64,000 nucleotides of DNA from Desmodus rotundus (Eukaryota; Chordata; Mammalia; Chiroptera; Phyllostomidae), in NCBI RefSeq assembly GCF_022682495.2, contig NC_071391.1, positions 112,451,195 through 112,515,194 of the forward strand, in the 5' to 3' direction. Positions 10,141 through 22,705 of this stretch are shown here, piece after piece. The number at the start of each line of letters is the position of its first letter. Within the stretch, counting starts at the first letter, position 1. The notes beneath the pieces were generated by a model. The model did no database searches, was not told the DNA's origin, and worked only from the letters and a program-made list of their open reading frames with translations. The position numbers and the translations under genes were made by a program.

Positions 10141-11999
10141 CTCTCCTGTCCTTTAATTCCTCTGTAGCACCTCTAGGTTGTGTGGATTTGGGTGTTAAGA
10201 CCTATATCTTATCTTATATTTAGTATTCAGATTTCCTAACACATAGAAGACTTTCAAAATATGTTATATTTAGCTGGACTATACTGAATTATATCTAAGT
10301 TTTATGGGCAAATATGAAATATTTTTGCAAAGCCACATGCCGCAGATTCTTCATCCATTACCCTCCCTAGGCTAACTGGCATTCCCCAGTGACAAGTGCG
10401 GGACTGGAGGGAAGTCACAGCTCTCCGATCTCAACTTACACGGAACTTGCAGTCTAGTCTCCTGCAAGCTATACTATGAGATATATTTTTCAAAATGCTC
10501 TACTTGACTGCTATATACAAACTATTGAACTGCAGTTCATAGGAAGAATGTGGAGGGATGCAATGCGTATGGGAGTGAGGGGAGGAGTGAAGGTGGAGAG
10601 GGGGCTCAGAAATTACTGAGGGGAGCAACTGAAAGCAGGAAAATGTTAGGAACAAGATTCTGCAGGAAGGAATTTGAGCTCAGTTCTAGCAACTGTTGAT
10701 TTGCTCTCCCTTTGTTTTTAACCATGATTGCTTGTTAGTTTTACCTGGGAAACTTTCAACAAAACGCTGATGTCTGGACCCAGGGATACAGAAGTCTGTA
10801 GTGCATCTTTGTGTAAATAGAAAAGGCATTGCCCCTGAGCAGATGCGTCCTTGGTCCCTGGTGGCTTGGCCATCAGGCACATGTTTGTGTGGGTTAGGAA
10901 TAAAGGATCCCCTCTTCTGGGCAAAGAAATAGGTTGCCCGATTTCTAAAGCTCAGGCTGAACTTCCAGCTCCACTTGCCTCCACTTGCCTGAGCACCCTC
11001 GCACGTGAGCAGCCTGTGCGACTGTCTCTGAAGGCGTGGTGGGTCCCTCTGTGACCAGTCACAGTGATATTTCTGGGGAGGAATCTGGGAAACTGTATTT
11101 TTATAAAATCTCCCAAGTGGTGCTGAAGGAAATGAGGGTGAAAAATCCTCTGAAATAGAACCAGGCACAGAAGGTGACAGTACTTCATTCATTCTCCATT
11201 TATTCATTAACAGCCATTAATTGAGCACTTAAAGGTTATTTTTTGAGCATTTAACCTATGCCCTTTTGAGAACCGCCTACATTTGATACACTTTTCTGCA
11301 GTGGTGAGACTTTAAAGGTTTATCACATATAAGCATCTCTACTCATATTGTAAGTGCAGAGATGGTGCCGCACCCTCTGTGAGAAATAAAGTAACTTCTT
11401 ACACAGTGGACACTGCAACGCTGTGCTCTAGCGAAACTACCCAACTGTTGGCTCTTCGGGGTGTTTCCTTTCAAGGTCATCCTGAAGCAGTAGCTTTGAA
11501 GGGACTGACATAATGAGGAACCTTTGTCCAGAGAAAATAATTCTATCCCCAGCATCTGTCCAGCTTCAAAAAGTTAGTCCTGAAATTGCCTGACTATCAG
11601 CAGAAGGATTAAACTTCACAGTGACAGACTCAGAGAGAGAGAAAGAGAAATTATTTTGGCCTCAGAGTTCTTCAGAGAGCTTTTCCATTCCTGAATGGGA
11701 GCCAGCATTGTGGGGAGTGGCTACTTTATTCAGGTGTCTTACAGAAAAGAGCCCCCAGCACCACCTCAGAGGAGGACCTACATTGGAATAAGAAAAAATA
11801 ATAGGGTAATGAGTAACATGTGTTGAATTATTTTATGATGATAAAAGTAACATAGTTTCCTGAAGAGTCAGTGGTACTTCCACAGTCTGGAGAGAGCCAC
11901 TTGATGTATTTTCTTATTAAATTGGCGTATTAGATAGTACATGAATTTTTAATTCTCTTTTTATTTAAACTGTATTGTACATGTGCTCTATTTCTTACA
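10141..11999. other. No gene recognised
   Basis: This stretch holds a 173-codon minus-strand opening at 10686-11207 with no recognisable domain and no support as a gene. Weak L2/MIR-like sequence (TTAATTGAGCACTTAAAGG) is near 11218. Otherwise it is unique sequence. Confidence 0.4.
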
Positions 12000-12960
12000 T
12001 GACTTTAAGAACAATATTTTAATTTGCTTAATGATATGACATTTTTAAGGTTTTTAATAAATATATTGCCAAGCTACTACCACAAGTTTAAAAAATATTA
12101 CCTTTATCAGCATCACAGGAATGTCTTTTTCCACTACCTTCACCACTTGGGAATATTTTTTAAGCTTTACAAATTTTGAGATAATAATGTACTTTTTAAC
12201 CCATAATTTTGATTTTGCATTACGAATGCACTGCATGTTATTTATATGTTTATTAATCATTTTTAGTTCCATGCATTGTGGAAAATACACATTGTTCACA
12301 TTTTATATTGAGTTTTGATAACTATTATTGATTTCTAAGGGTTGTCTTTTATTATAGAAATTTATTTTTCCACCTATTGCAATTTTTCCAGTTTGTCTTT
12401 TAAATTTTTATGTATTTTTCTAGGAGGAAGAAATACTATTTAATGTTTTCGAATATCAATATAGTAACATTCTCTTATTTGCAAGTCTTGAATTTGCAGT
12501 TTCAGATTTATTCTCCAATGTACTAACATTCCAGTTTCTAACTAACCAGTTTCTTTATAGTTTATTTTTTAATTTAACTACATAGTTTATTCTGGAATTT
12601 ATTTGGATTAGTGGTATGAGGTAGATCAATAATAGTTTTATTACTGGTAACTATTCATCTCAGTGGCACTTATGAAATACACTTTCTTTTACTTACTTAT
12701 GACATATCATCCTTCTCCTGAATTCAACTCTTGCCTTACTAGGGATTGTCTCTGGGCTTTCTGTTCTATGTCACTGATCTTTAATTTTGTGGGGCAACCT
12801 CTCTTACTTCTCTTTTTACATTGAATATTTTTTTGTATTTTAATTTTTTCCAAATAAATTTTTGGATAATTTTGTTAAAACTTCCTCCAACACCACCTTG
12901 CAACTTGTTGATGTTTTGATTTAAGGAGGTCTTATGTTCTTTTAATATTTTTTTCTCACT
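12000..12960 (-). repeat. Highly diverged L1 ORF2 region, antisense
   Basis: AT-rich sequence has the flavour of antisense L1 ORF2, including a TTCTGTTCTATGTCACTGAT motif near 12760 that matches the usual TCTATTCCATTGATCTA region. Divergence is high and limits are soft. No intact frame. Confidence 0.4.
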
Positions 12961-13059
12961 GTTCTAGAACATTAAACAGTGTAAAGTTTTAAATTGACTT
13001 AATGATATTAACATGAGCATGAGTAGCAAGAGGTTATAGCCAAATTGCACTTCTAAACA

Positions 13060-14290
13060 GAGATCTACATTTTTTTAAGAAAAAAATGAAAATTGGTTAT
13101 ACAGGCCTTCAGCTCCTGGAGAAGATGCAGTAACAAGGGCTGCATTTTTTTTTCTTGTATGATGAGTAGAAAAGTGGACAAAATACATAAAAATATATTC
13201 AGAAAGGTAGAGGCAATATTGAACATATTTAGTAGAGAAATGGAAGATATAAAAGAGGCCAAAATTGGCCTTCTAAAGATGAAAATTATGTCTGTGATGA
13301 GCAACAGATTGTATACTTCACAAGAATTGATTAGTGAACTTGAAGACATGCAAAAGAAACTATCCAAAGTAAAACACACAGAAAAATACTGGAAAATAAA
13401 ATGAACAGAGCATCAGTTAGCTCCAAGACAACTTCGGACAACCTAATAAACATGTAATTGAAATCGCTGAAGGGGAAAAGCAACAGAGGGCAGAAGAAGT
13501 ATTTCAATACAATTTCAAATTTGACAAAACAACTCAAAATACACATACCCAAGAAGGTTAATGAACCCCAAGTATAAAAAATATGAACAAAGCTACACCA
13601 CATCCCATCATAAGAAATTGTTTAAAACAAGAGATAATGAGAACAGGTAGGGGTAGCTCAGTTGGTTGGAGCATCCTTCTGTACACCAAAGGGTCATGGG
13701 TTTGATTCCTGGTACAGGCATGTGCCTAGGTTGTGGGTTCGTCCCCTGTCATGATATCTGCAAGAGGCAACTGATCAATGTTTCTCTCACATCAATGTCT
13801 CTGTCTCTTTGCCTTGCTCTCTCTCTGAAATAACTGTGGTTGCTGGGGTGAGGGGGTGGGATGGGTGGAGGAGGGCAAAGGTGAAATACTTGGGATGACT
13901 ATAATAGAATGACAACAAAAATGATTTTAAAAAAATTAATGGATGACTGATATGTGCAACCATGTAGATGAATCTCAGAAACATTAAAAAATAAAAATAA
14001 TAAAGTAAGGGATAAAGAGAAAAATCTTTAAAGCAGACAGAGGAAAACAATAGAGTATACCTTATATCTATGAAAATTTTTCTCCTTCCAAAGAATCTAA
14101 TGATAAATTATACTCAAAATGTATTAACAAATTTAATCATGATAAATGAAAATAATCATTTGATGAATCACCAAAAATACATTGTAAATCAAGAGAGAAA
14201 TCATCCCTAGGCATGTAAAGCCATTGTGTGTATGAGAACCAATGAAGTAAAGTAACAGAATGCATATGATGTCAGCTCTTCCCTGCTTAA
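13060..14290 (+). repeat. L1 or HAL1 ORF1 remnant, sense, split by younger insertions
   Basis: A 103-codon opening (13093-13404) keeps a coiled-coil-like ORF1 segment: residues such as SREMEDIKEAKIGLLKMK are followed by ISELEDMQKKLSK. Beyond the stop, further ORF1-like sequence continues (CGCTGAAGGGGAAAAGC near 13467, CAGAAGAAGTATTTCAA near 13490). After the inserted Ves SINE and L1-tail-like DNA it seems to resume at AAGAGAAAAATCTTTAAAGC near 14015. It is dead by stops and insertions. It could be a true L1 or a half-L1. Confidence 0.55.
13645..13830 (+). mobile_element. Ves SINE
   Basis: The tRNA-like head keeps both Pol III promoter boxes nearly intact: A-box TAGCTCAGTTGGTTGGAGC near 13653 and B-box-like GGGTTTGATTCC near 13699. 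A CT-rich section (TTTCTCTCACATCAATGTCT) follows. It sits inside the ORF1 remnant. The 3' limit is blurred by following G-rich sequence that resembles an L1 3' tail. Confidence 0.8.
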
Positions 14291-14619
14291 TGTATGTTTA
14301 TTGAGAATAGTAAAATAACCTTGAGGAGTTTTTTTGTTTTGTTTAGTTTTTATTTTTTGCTTTGAGCCTGTTTACTTATCTTAACTTCTTTTTGGAAGTG
14401 AATCTGAAAAATAGATTGAATTTTACTACTGACTCTATTAGGGCTTCAAGGTAGAAAATGATGTCATGTATGAATAATTAATTATTTTTTTCAGCAATGG
14501 ATATTTTAATCTATATCTCCATAATTGTATTGATTGGAATGTCCAGAACAAAACAGACAGCAAAAATAGATATGTGGTAAAGAACATGGCCTTGTCTAAA
14601 GAGATCTGACTCTTGTCTT

Positions 14620-15250
14620 TGATTTCTGGGAGGTAACTTTCAAATCCTCAGCGTTTCCTGAGTGATAGGAGTGGGCCTCTTGGTCTACTCCTATGACATC
14701 AGTAGGATCTTTGAGATGGGGCAGTAAAGACTGAGTTTAACAACACGGTCAATTGATCATGCGCAGATAATGAAGCCCCAGTAAAACCGTGGACACCAAG
14801 TTTCAACGAGTTTCCTGGATTGGGATACCCCCCTCCCCCCCGCCGCCCGCCGAGTGTCAGTGTCATCAGACATAGGTGCGGCGGGAGATCATCCTGAGCA
14901 TAACAGAACCTTCCCGTTTACAACTCTCCAGGCTCTATGAGACTGTTTATTTTACTTTTTGGCTGATATTACTGTATTTACTATCCCTGACATCAACCAT
15001 AATCACGTATATAATACTTTTCAGTGAGTTTTGTGAATCTTTCTAGTAGATTAGAGTTTGGGAGCCTTCTGAACTCGCAGTTAGTGTTGGAAGTGAGGGT
15101 GATTATATGTGGACTTCTGAAAACTCTGGAGCTGGACCCAAACTCCTTGCAGGTGGTGTTAGAAGTCTTGGGCCAATTTCGCAAATCTTGAGCATTGTGT
15201 CGTTAACATTGTGGTTTAACTAAAACTCTGGGTAACAGAGGTCACCTGTT
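14620..15250 (+). repeat. Possible ERVL-type LTR
   Basis: CCAGTAAAACCGTGGACACC near 14780 resembles the TATA-region of ERVL LTRs. Near 15025-15170 there is TGAGTTTTGTGAATCTTTCT, then a repeated theme GTTAGTGTTGGAAGTGAGGG and GGTGGTGTTAGAAGTCTTGG, as seen downstream of such LTRs. No viral protein frame is open. A C-rich run lies at about 14829-14850. Family (LTR16/LTR33-like) is a guess. Confidence 0.4.
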
Positions 15251-15345
15251 TTATTCCTGACTATATTAGAATTTTTTTATTGCTAAATATAATCATTAGG
15301 GTTTCAAATACATATGATCTTTATTTTGTCCTGATATTTATTCTT

Positions 15346-15575
15346 ATTTTAAAAAAAATATTTTATTTACTTATTTATTTTTAGAGAGGGGGGAAGGGAA
15401 GGAGACAGGAAGAGAAACGTATCCGTGAGAGAAACGTTGATCAGTGGTGTCTTGCACACCCCCAACAGCGGGCCTATCCCGCAGCCCAGGCATGTGCGCT
15501 GACTGGGAATCGGACCAGGGACCTTTTCAGTTTGCTGGACGATGGCCAATGCCCTGAGCCACGCCAGTCAGGGCT
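15346..15575 (-). mobile_element. Ves SINE with clear target duplication
   Basis: In antisense order it has a T-rich end, a purine-rich GAGAGGGGGGAAGGGAAGG tract, the body with GGGAATCGGACCAGGGACC, and the head complement GAGCCACGCCAGTCAGGGCT. Flanks carry CTGATATTTATTCTT (15331-15345) and CTGATATTATTCTT (15576-15589), a target duplication with one indel. Confidence 0.92.
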
Positions 15576-15679
15576 CTGATATTATTCTTTAATTCCTAGT
15601 TTATTAATTAAAACAAATCAGGAATGGATGTTAAATTTTATCAAATGCTTTTCAAAAATTGTTTTCTGTCTATCCAATG

Positions 15680-15910
15680 GTAAGTAATAGCTAATTATTG
15701 ATGACTTCCAGGCTAGGTACTTTACATACATTATCTCATTTAATCCTCACGGCAATAAATAAATATTTATTTATCTGTGAGATAAATAATGTTTTATCTT
15801 CATTGGTCTGTGAGAAAACAGAGGCACAGAATGAGTAGGTAATTTTCCCAAGGTCACATAGACGGTAATTGGTAAAGCTGGAGGTGGAAGCCCAATCTGT
15901 TTAAATCTAG
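15680..15910 (-). repeat. MIR SINE, antisense
   Basis: TTATCTCATTTAATCCTCAC, then AGAAAACAGAGGCACAGAAT and CCCAAGGTCACATAGACGG are the conserved MIR core in reverse complement. It is an ancient, diverged copy. Confidence 0.85.
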
Positions 15911-16718
15911 ATTTGGAGATCTGAAATCACACTATGTGAATTATATCAACATATTTCCTTGTGCTAAAATATTCTTTTAAACAATCGACTCTATGGATTT
16001 AATACTGTGTATTTTTCTATTAATATTCTTCTAGATTTGATTTACTGGTGTATTAAATAGAATTCCTACTTTGGGATGTGAGATTTGTATACAATTTTCT
16101 TTTATTGTGCTTTGTAACAGGTTTATTAAGCCAGCTTGAATAAATGAATTGAAAAGCTTTATTTCTTTTTGTGCTCAGGATAAATTTATGTATGATGGGA
16201 ATTCTTTGGTCCATGACTATTTAAAAACAATTTGTCATTTAATCATATGTGCTTTCAGCCCTTTCTAGGAGTGGATTTTCTTTTATATATTTTAAAAATA
16301 ATTTTTTCAGTATCTTTTCAGGTTACTGATTATTTCAGACTATCTAACTCTTTTGAGTCTATTTTAAAACCTTATATATGTATATGTGTGTATATATAAA
16401 TGTACATATATATGAAATAAAATCTTTATATCATTCTTTTCAAATTTTTGTTGAATTTCATGTAGTATTTCTTTTATTACAATTTTATCCCTTTTCTGCC
16501 ATTGTTTTTTATTGTAGTAAAAATAGATTGTATTAAGTTTTCCATCTTAACCATTTTTAAGTGTACAGCTCAGTAGCGTTAAGTATATTTACATTATTGT
16601 GCAATGGATATCTAGAACTTTTTATCTTGCAACAACAAATTTCTATGCCAACTGAATACTGATATCCCCTTCTCTCAGCCCTTTCTACTTTCTGTTTTTA
16701 TAATTTTGACTTTAAATG

Positions 16719-16842
16719 CAGGGGTGGGCAAAAAGTAGGTTTATAGTTATAAGTACACAAACACAGCATTTCTTCTTGTATTATTTATTAATTCTTGTAT
16801 TTTGCATACAAACAATTGTAAACCTACTTCTGTCCACCCCTG
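16719..16842. mobile_element. Mariner-type MITE, 124 bp
   Basis: A short palindromic element begins CAGGGGTGGGCAAAAAGTAG and ends CTACTTCTGTCCACCCCTG, giving terminal inverted repeats of about 30 bp around an AT-rich centre. It has no coding capacity. The right flank is TA; the left reads TG, one change from the TA that mariner targets duplicate. L1 3' UTR sequence continues on both sides. Confidence 0.88.
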
Positions 16843-19461
16843 TATTTTATAAGTAAAATCATACAGTATTTGTTTTTTTGTAACTGGCTTATTTCACTTA
16901 GCATAGTATCCAAATGTTCCTCCATGCTATAGTATTATCAGAATGTCCTTTAGTTCAATGCCGCGTAACATCCCATTGCATGTTTATATCACATTTTCTA
17001 GTTCTATTCACCTAGCAATGGACATTTGGGCTGCTTACGCCTCTTGGCTACTGTGTGCAGTGCGATGAACATGAATGTGTAAATGTCTCTGATATCCTGC
17101 TGCAAATTATTTTACATAAATGCCTGAAATGGATTGCTGAATCATATATGGTAATCCTGTTTTTAATTTTTTGAGGAACTGCCATGTCGTTTTTTATAAT
17201 TACTTCCCCATTTTACTTTCCCATCAGCAGTTTTTTAGAAATCCACCTCCCCAACATCCTTGCCAAGACTTGTAAAAAAAAAAAGGCTCATTATTTTCTA
17301 TTCTTTTGATAGTGCCGTCCTGATGGATGGGGGGCAATACATCATTGTGGTTTTTAATTACATTCCCCTAATCATTAGTGATGTCGAACATTTCCCATGT
17401 GCTTATTGGCCATTTGTATATGTTATTTGGAAAAATGTCTATTTAAGTCCTTTGGCTCTTTTTTAATGTAGAAATTCCTTATGTGTTCTTCATAATAATC
17501 CTTTATCTCATATAAGATTTGCTGTTATTTTCTCCTATTCTGTATGGTGCCTTTCTCTGTGTTGATTGCTTCCTTTTGATATTTAGAATTTTTTGTTTGA
17601 CATAATGTTTAATATATTTTTTATTTTACTGTGATGCTGTTAGTGTTATATCTTAGAAACCATTGTTAAACCCAATATCCTGAAGCTTTTTCCCCATATG
17701 TTCTTCTATGAGTTTTATAGTTTTCGGTCTTAAATCCATTTTGAGTTAAATTTTGCATATAGGGTAACGTAAGGGTCCAATGTCTTTATCTGGCATGCAG
17801 AAATCCAATTTTCCCAACACCAGATGTTAAAGAGACTGCCCTTTCCCTGTTGTGTGGGCCTGGCGCCTCTGTTGAACCTGTTTTACCATATATAGGAGGC
17901 TCTGTCTTTGAGCTGTTTCATTTGTGTATGTGACATTTTTCACGTCGGCACCACAATACCATCTTAATTACTGTTGCTCTGTATTATGTTTTGAAATCAG
18001 AAAGTGTGATGCCTCCAACGTTATTCTTTTTAAAGATTATTTTGGCTAATTGGGAGCCCTTGAATTTTCAAGGGTATTGTTTTCCTATTTTGTAAAAAAT
18101 ATGACACTAAAGTTTTGATAGGTTTTACACTGAATCTATAGATCACTTTGGGTAGTATGGACATTTTCAAAATATTATGTCTTATCTGCAAACATGGAAT
18201 GTCTTTCCACTTATCTGTATCTTCTTTAATTTCTTTTAGCAATGTTTTGTATTTTTTGGCAAAAATTATTCCTAAGCATTTTATTGTTTTGATACCATAG
18301 TAAATAGGGTTGTTTTCTTAATTTTCTTTTCAATTGTCATCATTGTTAGTGCATAGAAATAGAACTGATTTTGTGTATTGATTTTGCATCCTGCAACTTG
18401 GCTGAAACTTTTTTAGCTTTACTCTGGTGTGTGTGTGAGTGTGTGTGTGTGATCTTTAGGGCTTTCCACATAAAGGTTATGTCATCTGTGACTAGAACTC
18501 ACTTTACTTGGCCTCAATCTGGTTGACTTTTATTTCTCGTCTGACTGTTCTGGCTAGGACTAATTGGGGCTAGGACTTGCAGTACTATCTCGAACAGAAA
18601 TGATCAGAGTGTGCATCCTTGTCTTGTTCCTGATCTTAAAAGAAACACTTCCGCTTTTCATTGTTGAGTATGATGTGAATTTTGTGATTGTCAAATAAGG
18701 CCTTTATTACATGGAAGCATATTTCTTGTATCCCCAATTTGTTGAGAATTTTCATGACATTATTTAAATTTTGTCGAATGCTTTTTCTGCACTGAGATGA
18801 CCACATGACTTTACCCTTCATTGTGATAATGTAATGTTTAACACTGATAGATTTTCATACGTTGGATTGCCCTTGCATTCCAAGCCCGAATCCCACCTAG
18901 TTGTGGTTGCGTGATCATCTCAGTGTGCTGTCGGATTTGGTACGGCAGTATTTCGTTTAGGATTTTGCATCAAAATTCATCAGGGATATTGGTCTATAGG
19001 TTTCATTTTCCTTGTGTCTTTTTCTGGTTTTCATATTAAGGTAATTCTGGCCTCAAATGCATTTGGGTGTGTTTTTTTCTTCCCAATTTTTGGAAGAGTT
19101 TGAGGGGATTGGTACTAATTATTATCTAAATGTTTGGTAAAATTCTCCAAAGAAGCCATTTTGTCCTGGGCTTTACTTTTCCTTTTTAGGACATTTCCCC
19201 CACCCCCACCCCACCCTGATTCAGTATCCACTGTAGTTATAAGACTGTTCAGATTTCTTTATTCCTTTGTTATTCAGTCCTGATAAGTTTGTGTTTCTAA
19301 GAATTTATCTGTTTCTTCTAAATTATCCAATTTATTGACATATTTGATCATAGGAGTCTCATAATTGTTTGTATTTCTGTTACATTTATTATGTTCCATT
19401 TTACTCTTGTGTTTACGTATGTGAGTCCTCTCTATTTGTTAAGTTAGTCTAGCTGAGGATT

Positions 19462-19537
19462 TTCTTTTTTTCCATTTATTGTTGCTCAGTTACAGTTGTC
19501 CCGCGTTTTTCCCCATTGCCCACCCCAACTGGGGACT
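19462..19537 (-). mobile_element. Very short 5'-truncated L1 tail
   Basis: About 76 bp matching the extreme 3' end of the bat-type L1 (ATTGTTGCTCAGTTACAGTT, then TGCCCACCCCAACTGGGG) interrupts old L1 ORF2. Similar short sequences flank it (GGATTTTC and GGACTTTTC), probably a decayed target duplication. The poly(A) side is at the low coordinate, so it is antisense. Confidence 0.65.
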
Positions 19538-20350
19538 TTTCAATTCTGTTGATCTTTGTTAAGAAATTCTCTTAAAGTTTTTTCTATTGTAGTTTTATAT
19601 TCTCTGTTTAATTTATCTCTGCTGTAATTATTATATACTTATTTCTGCTAACTTTGGGTTTAGTTTATTTTCATTTTATAGTGTCTTGAAGTATATGGTT
19701 CGTTTGTTGAATTAGAGAGCTTTGTTTTTTTAAATCCAAGTGTTTACTGCTATAAATTTCCTTTTAGTATTCATTTTAAAGCATCCCACAAGTTTTGGTA
19801 TGTTATGCTTTTGTTTGCATTTTCTCCAAGTGTTTTCTAATTGTTCTTATGATTTACTTTATCAGTTGGTTGTTTAAGAATACATTAATTTCCACATATT
19901 TGTGGAATTTCCTGTATTCTTTCTGTTATTGATTTCTAACTTTATCTTGTGGTCAGAGAAGATCATTTGCATGGATTCAGCGTTTTTAAATGTGATAACA
20001 TTTATTTTGTGGCCTAACATGTGGTCTGTTTTGGATAATGTTCCATGTGCTCTTGAGAAGAATTTGTATTCTGCTGTTGCTGGGGGTTCTGCATACTTCT
20101 AGGCCCAGTGGTCTATAGGGTTGTTCAGGTCTTCTGCATCCTCATTGGTCTTGTGTCTGGTTTTTCTACCCATAACTGGAAGCAGAGTGTTGAAGTTGCC
20201 TTTTATATTATGTTGTTGTCTACTTCCCCCTTCAGTTCTGTAAATGTTTGCTTCATATATCTGGGAGCTTTAATCATAGACCCATACAGATTGGTAATTA
20301 TTTTAGCTTCCTGGTGAATTGGCATTTTTATCATTATATAATATCCTTTT

Positions 20351-21140
20351 ATTTTTTATTTTTTATTCCTGACACTATTCCAGATGTCCCCATTCCACCT
20401 CCCCCTTCACCCACCTCCACCAAGCCTCCACCCTCCCTCCCCTCCCTCTGGTTGTCACCATGCTGTCCATGGCTTTTACATATATGTTCTTTGGCTAATC
20501 CCTTCATTCAGTCCTCCCCTCCCATCTCCCTTCTGACAGCTGTCAGGCTGTTCCATGTATCCATGCCACTGTTTCTATTCTATTCATTAGATTCCACATA
20601 TAAGTGAGATCACATGGTATTTGTCTTTCATTTACTGGCTTATTTCACTGGCATAATAATCTCCATATCCATCTATGCTGTCACAAAAGGTAAAAGTTCC
20701 TTTTTAAATTTTTTAAATTTGTTATGGCTGCATGATGTTCCATTGTGTTAATGTATTGTACCACAGCTTTTTTAATGCACTCATTCACTGGTGGACATTT
20801 GGGCTGTTTCCAGACCTTGGTTATTGTAAATAATGCTGCTATGAACATAGGGGTGCATATATTCTTTCTGAGTAGTGTTTCAGGATTCTTAGGGTATATT
20901 CCCAGAAGTGGGGTTGCTGGGTCAAAAGGAAGTTCCATTTTTAATTTTTTGAGGAAATGCCGTACTGTTTTCCACAGTGGCTGCACCAGTCTGCCTTCCC
21001 ACCAACAGTGCACTAGGGTCCCTTTTCTCTGCATCCTCGCCAGCGCTTGTTGTTTGTTGATTTATTGATGACAGCCATTCTGGAAGGTGTGAGGTGATAC
21101 CTCATTGTGATTTTAATTTGTGTCTCTCTGATGATTACCG
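20351..21140 (-). mobile_element. 5'-truncated L1 inserted in the older L1
   Basis: From low to high coordinate it has a T-rich tail complement, a C-rich 3' UTR (CCCTCCCTCCCCTCCCTCTG), and the ORF2 C-terminal region, open for 117 codons at 20681-21034 (residues such as [17 protein letters not shown] and [20 protein letters not shown]). The host L1 stops at ATATAATATCCTTT (20337-20350) and resumes at ACTATAATGTCCTTCTTT (21141), a slightly diverged target duplication. This is clearly younger than its host and lacks about 5 kb of 5' sequence. Confidence 0.9.
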
Positions 21141-22492
21141 ACTATAATGTCCTTCTTTGTCTCTGTGGCAGTTTTTTTCTGATATAACTGCAGCCACTAC
21201 TGTTCTCTTTAGGCTCCTATGTGCATGGAATACCTTCTTCCACCCTCTCATTTTTAGCCCATGTGTGCTCTTAGATCTAAAGTGAATCTCTCACAGACAG
21301 CATGCAGTTGGACCTTGTTTTGGTTTTTTTAACCCATTCAGTCAATGTGTCTTTTAGTCAGTGCATTTAATCTATTTACATCAGTAATTACTGACAGGAA
21401 GAACTTCCTGTTGGCCTCTTGTTCATTGATTTCTGTATGCTTGGTAGCATTTTTGTCTTTCCTCTTTTCCCTTTGTGTTTCATTGTGATATGTTTTGATT
21501 CCTTTCTCACTTCCCTTTTTGTGTATTTTATAGATATTTTCTTTGTGGTTACCTTTGCTATTCTTTGAGACAATGTAAAGTTGTAACAATTTATTTCAAA
21601 TTAGTAACTTCATTCCCATGTAAAAAACATACTTCTTTACATCTGCCTCACCCCACTTTATGCTACTGATGGTACAAATTGTCACCTTTTCATTGTAAAT
21701 ACATTATCATAGATTTAAAATTTTCTTTTATGCTTTTGGTTTTTCAATTTCATGCCAGATTTAAAAATTTTTACACACCTATATTACAATACCACAGGTT
21801 TCTATGCTTGCCTATATATTTACCTATATCAGGGAGTATGTATTTCCATATGGATTTGTGTTACTGTTTATCTTCCTTTCTCTTCAAGTTGAAGAGCTCC
21901 CTTCAGTATTTTTTATAGGGTAGATGTAGTGACAATGAACTACCTGAACTTTTATTTGGGAGGGTGTTAATTTTTCTTTACTTTTGGGCAGTTTTGCCAG
22001 GTATAGTATTTTTGGTTGGCAGTTCTTTCTTTTAGTACTTTTAAATACATCATACAACACCCTTCTGGCCTACAAGGTTTGTGTTGGTAAGTATGCCAAA
22101 ATTCTAATAGGCACTTCTTTGTATATGACAAGTTACTTTTCTCTGCTTCTTTCAAAATTTCCTATTTATGACTGTTGACAGTTTGATTATAATGTGTCTC
22201 TGTGAAGATCTCTTCAGATTTATCCTGGCTGGAGTTTAAGTTTATTGAATTTGTAGGTCCTTGTGTGTCTGAAGATTTGGGAAATGTTCAGACATTATTT
22301 GTTCAAATCGATTCTCTGCCCCTTTCTCTGTTTCTTTTCCTGGGTTTCCCAAGATGCATATATTGTTCTGCTTGATGTTATCCTACAAGTCCCTTAAGTA
22401 CTCATCATTTTCTTTTTTCTCCTTTGCATCAGTCATTTAGAAAGTACTGTTTCAAGTTCACTGATTCTTTCTTCTGCCTGGATAGTCCAGGC

Positions 22493-22705
22493 CAGGGGTG
22501 TCAAACTCATTTTTACCCGGGGCCACATCAGCCTCATAGTTGCCTTCAAAGGGCCAAAAGTAATTTTAGGACTGTATAAATGCAACTGCTCCTTTATTAG
22601 GGACAAGGAGCTCAGCGCTGTCGCTGGGTAGAGACAAGGCATTGGTCTGATAAAACAAAGTGGAGGGCTGGATCCAGCCCACAGGCCTTGTGTTTGCCAC
22701 CTGTG
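22493..22705. mobile_element. Non-autonomous hAT element with perfect 8-bp TSD
   Basis: The element begins CAGGGGTGTCAAACTCATTT and ends with the inverted-repeat complement TGTGTTTGCCACCTGTG; internal sequence GGGCCACATCAGCCTCATAG and GGAGGGCTGGATCCAGCCC is typical of this non-autonomous hAT type. GTCCAGGC occurs directly on both sides (22485-22492 and 22706-22713), the 8-bp duplication expected of hAT transposase. At 213 bp it encodes nothing and depends on a transposase in trans. Confidence 0.9.

Larger units (their letters stand above)
15250..16480 (-). repeat. Old L1 ORF2 fragment, antisense, interrupted
   Basis: TCCTAGTTTATTAATTAAAA then TTTTATCAAATGCTTTTC near 15595-15650 matches the antisense ORF2 reverse-transcriptase region. 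Similar sequence resumes after the MIR at about 15960. A Ves SINE at 15346-15575 and a MIR at 15680-15910 divide it. A (TATA)n-like tract lies at 16373-16412. Confidence 0.5.

Noticed and set aside
10686..11207. 173-codon minus-strand opening, among the longest in the window
   Set aside because: No domain, signal, conserved motif or splice context; composition looks like translated non-coding DNA, and other openings overlap it on both strands.
13645..13720. tRNA gene suggested by A-box and B-box
   Set aside because: It is the tRNA-derived head of a Ves SINE; no full cloverleaf and the SINE body follows.
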